Origin: Isotricha intestinalis
Lineage: Eukaryota > Ciliophora > Litostomatea > Vestibuliferida > Isotrichidae
Length of the DNA: 16,973 nt
Reading direction: 5' to 3'
Assembly (NCBI GenBank): GCA_023807065.1
Contig: JAJJLU010004189.1
Span: 1-16,973, forward strand
Under the pieces are notes generated by a model that did no database searches, was not told the origin of the DNA, and saw nothing but the letters and a program-made list of their open reading frames with translations. Below are positions 15,705 to 16,973 of this stretch, piece after piece; the first letter of the stretch is position 1; each line of letters opens with the position of its first letter. Both the position numbers and the translations under genes were made by a program.

Positions 15705-16973
15705 TTATTGAGTTTTAAATCGTGAAATAGATTTACGAATGGTATCTATATTTAATAGATAATCATAATCACTATTTATATTTTCTATATCTTTTAGTAT
15801 TTCATTTATTTCAATTATTTCTTTATAATTTGTATTTTTCAAGAGATTATTTTCTTTTTTTAACACTCTTAAACAAAGAAATATTTTAATATTACCTTCA
15901 TATTCAAGTTCTAATTTTTGAAATCTTAACTCAATATTAATTCCTAAAAAATTTAAAATGAAATCTTTAATATTAGTAAAGCTATTATATATAAATTCTT
16001 GATTTTTTGATTTTTCAAATTATATATCATATCTTTAATATTATTATTATTAAAATTAAATAAATTTAAAGAAATTAAAGAAGTATATTCATTAAACATA
16101 TAACTCATATCTTTAATAATTATTAGTTTTAAAATTAAATAAATTTAAAGAAATTAAAGAAGTACATTCATTAAACATATGCTCATATCTTTGGCGTTAT
16201 TATTATTAAAATTAAATAAATTTAAATAAATTAAAGAAGTACATTAATTAAACATATAACTCATATCTTTAGCATTATTATTATTAAAATTAAATAAATT
16301 TAAATAAATTAAAGAAGTATATTCATTAAACATATAACTCATATCTTTAATAATTATTTTTAATATTATATTTAAATTAAATAAATTTAAAAAAGTTAAA
16401 GAAGTACATTTATTAAACATATAACTCATATCTTTAATAATTATTTTTCTTAAAATTAAATAAATTTAAAGAAGTTAAAGAAGTATATTCATTAAACATA
16501 TAACTCATATCTTTAATAATTATTATTATTAAAATTAAATAAATTTAAAGAAGTTAAAGAAGAACAGTAACTAAACATATGACTCATATTTTTAACAATT
16601 ATTTTTATTAAAATTAAATAAATTTAAAGAAGTTAAAGAAGATCAATCAAGAAATATATCACTCGTAAAGGTCTTTTAATTTTAATTAATATTTCATACT
16701 CTCTTGTTTCTTTAAATTTATATTCTATTTTTTTATCATTTAAATATATTTCAATATATTTTTTAACTTCTTCTTTTTCATTTTTATATAAATAAGTATC
16801 TTTATATTCTTGTTTTTTATAATTCATTATTTTATTATTTTCTTTTTTTAAATCTTCAATTAAAGATAAATAATAGGAAATATTTTGATTATTTAATCTT
16901 AAAATTAATCCTTTTAAATTTTTTGAATTTTTAATTAATTTAGATAAAATATTTAATAAATTATCAGATATAT
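15705..16973 (-). pseudogene. DUF285/BspA-like leucine-rich-repeat gene, frameshifted, 5' end outside window
   Basis: The minus strand starts at the window edge in an open frame (16973 to about 16660) coding a helical, Lys/Glu-rich segment. This ends in TREYEILIKIKRPLRV, a lead-in typical of these repeat proteins. Then come about eight units of 78-79 bp with the consensus KDMSYMFNEYTSLTSLNLFN, like bacterial and protist DUF285/BspA surface repeats. The last 105 codons (about 16019-15705) are again open: DFILNFLGINIELRFQK and on to SISRFKTQ, then TAA. Between the ends the frame changes several times, and stops occur at 16643-16645 (TGA in place of the conserved Cys of DCSSL) and 16244-16246 (TAA). 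The gene is either recently dead or damaged by sequencing or assembly error in the repeats. These proteins usually act in adhesion or surface interaction. Confidence 0.7.
16034..16660 (-). repeat. tandem 78/79-bp coding repeats (DUF285-type), about 8 units
   Basis: Units on the minus strand start at about 16660, 16590, 16511, 16432, 16345, 16267, 16189 and 16111, and the next would start at 16033. Lengths are 70, 79, 79, 87, 78, 78, 78 and 78 bp. Each carries gatatgagttatatgttt, then tacttctttaa, then aaatttatttaatttt. The 79-bp units differ from the 78-bp units by one extra T in the linker before attaaag. The first unit is shortened and the 87-bp unit has a longer linker. Confidence 0.85.

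Noticed and set aside
16034..16660. CRISPR-like array of 78-bp repeats
   Set aside because: The units have no unique spacers, and they translate to DUF285-type leucine-rich repeats.
1..16973. tRNA genes, rRNA, telomere repeats and transposon ends
   Set aside because: No G/C-rich cloverleaf-like patch, no telomere-type repeat and no transposase or terminal repeat was seen by eye; a tRNA scan would be decisive.

Overview
The window is very AT-rich, with long A/T homopolymers between genes, proteins rich in Lys, Asn and Ile, and an A-rich stretch before each start codon (aaaATG or ttaaATG). It is eukaryotic nuclear DNA from a protist. The intact genes include a full-length ABCC-type ABC transporter, an N2,N2-dimethylguanosine tRNA methyltransferase (Trm1) and a MORN/IQ protein. 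No intron is needed to read any of them. The intact genes fit the standard code: terminators are TAA (six seen) and TGA (one), and no intact frame is interrupted. A bacterial-type NlpC/P60 peptidase, a DUF285/BspA-like leucine-rich-repeat gene and a membrane protein of a ciliate-type family suggest an anaerobic, bacteria-eating gut protist. A rumen-type ciliate is my best guess; other AT-rich anaerobic protists are not excluded.

Layout, left to right. (1) 1-192, minus: N-terminal part of an unknown gene running off the left edge. (2) 595-2598, minus: signal-peptide-bearing multi-pass surface protein. (3) 2810-3880, minus: NlpC/P60 peptidase, divergent and only 79 bp from (4) 3960-7931, plus: ABCC/MRP-like exporter. 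(5) 8178-10415, minus: very basic 745-residue protein of unknown function with weak SFI1-like C-terminal motifs. (6) 10624-12201, minus: Trm1. (7) about 12692-13350, plus: a decayed deoxynucleoside kinase that no single frame shows; it appears when two frames are read across internal stops. (8) 13896-15059, plus: MORN/IQ protein with a dual-acylation N-terminus. (9) 15060-15704: non-coding, with nested inverted repeats and a 20-codon signal-peptide-like ORF. (10) 15705 to beyond 16973, minus: DUF285/BspA-like gene whose two ends are open but whose repeat array is broken by repeated frameshifts and stops.

The genes do not form a pathway. They are single-gene units on both strands. The only arrangement suggesting shared control is the short divergent gap between the NlpC/P60 gene and the ABC transporter. 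The most interesting material is the pair of broken genes. Both carry in-frame TAA/TAG (and one TGA) that could be mistaken for a variant genetic code. In the kinase the stops fall on conserved Trp and Glu positions, and the P-loop is gone, so decay is the better reading.
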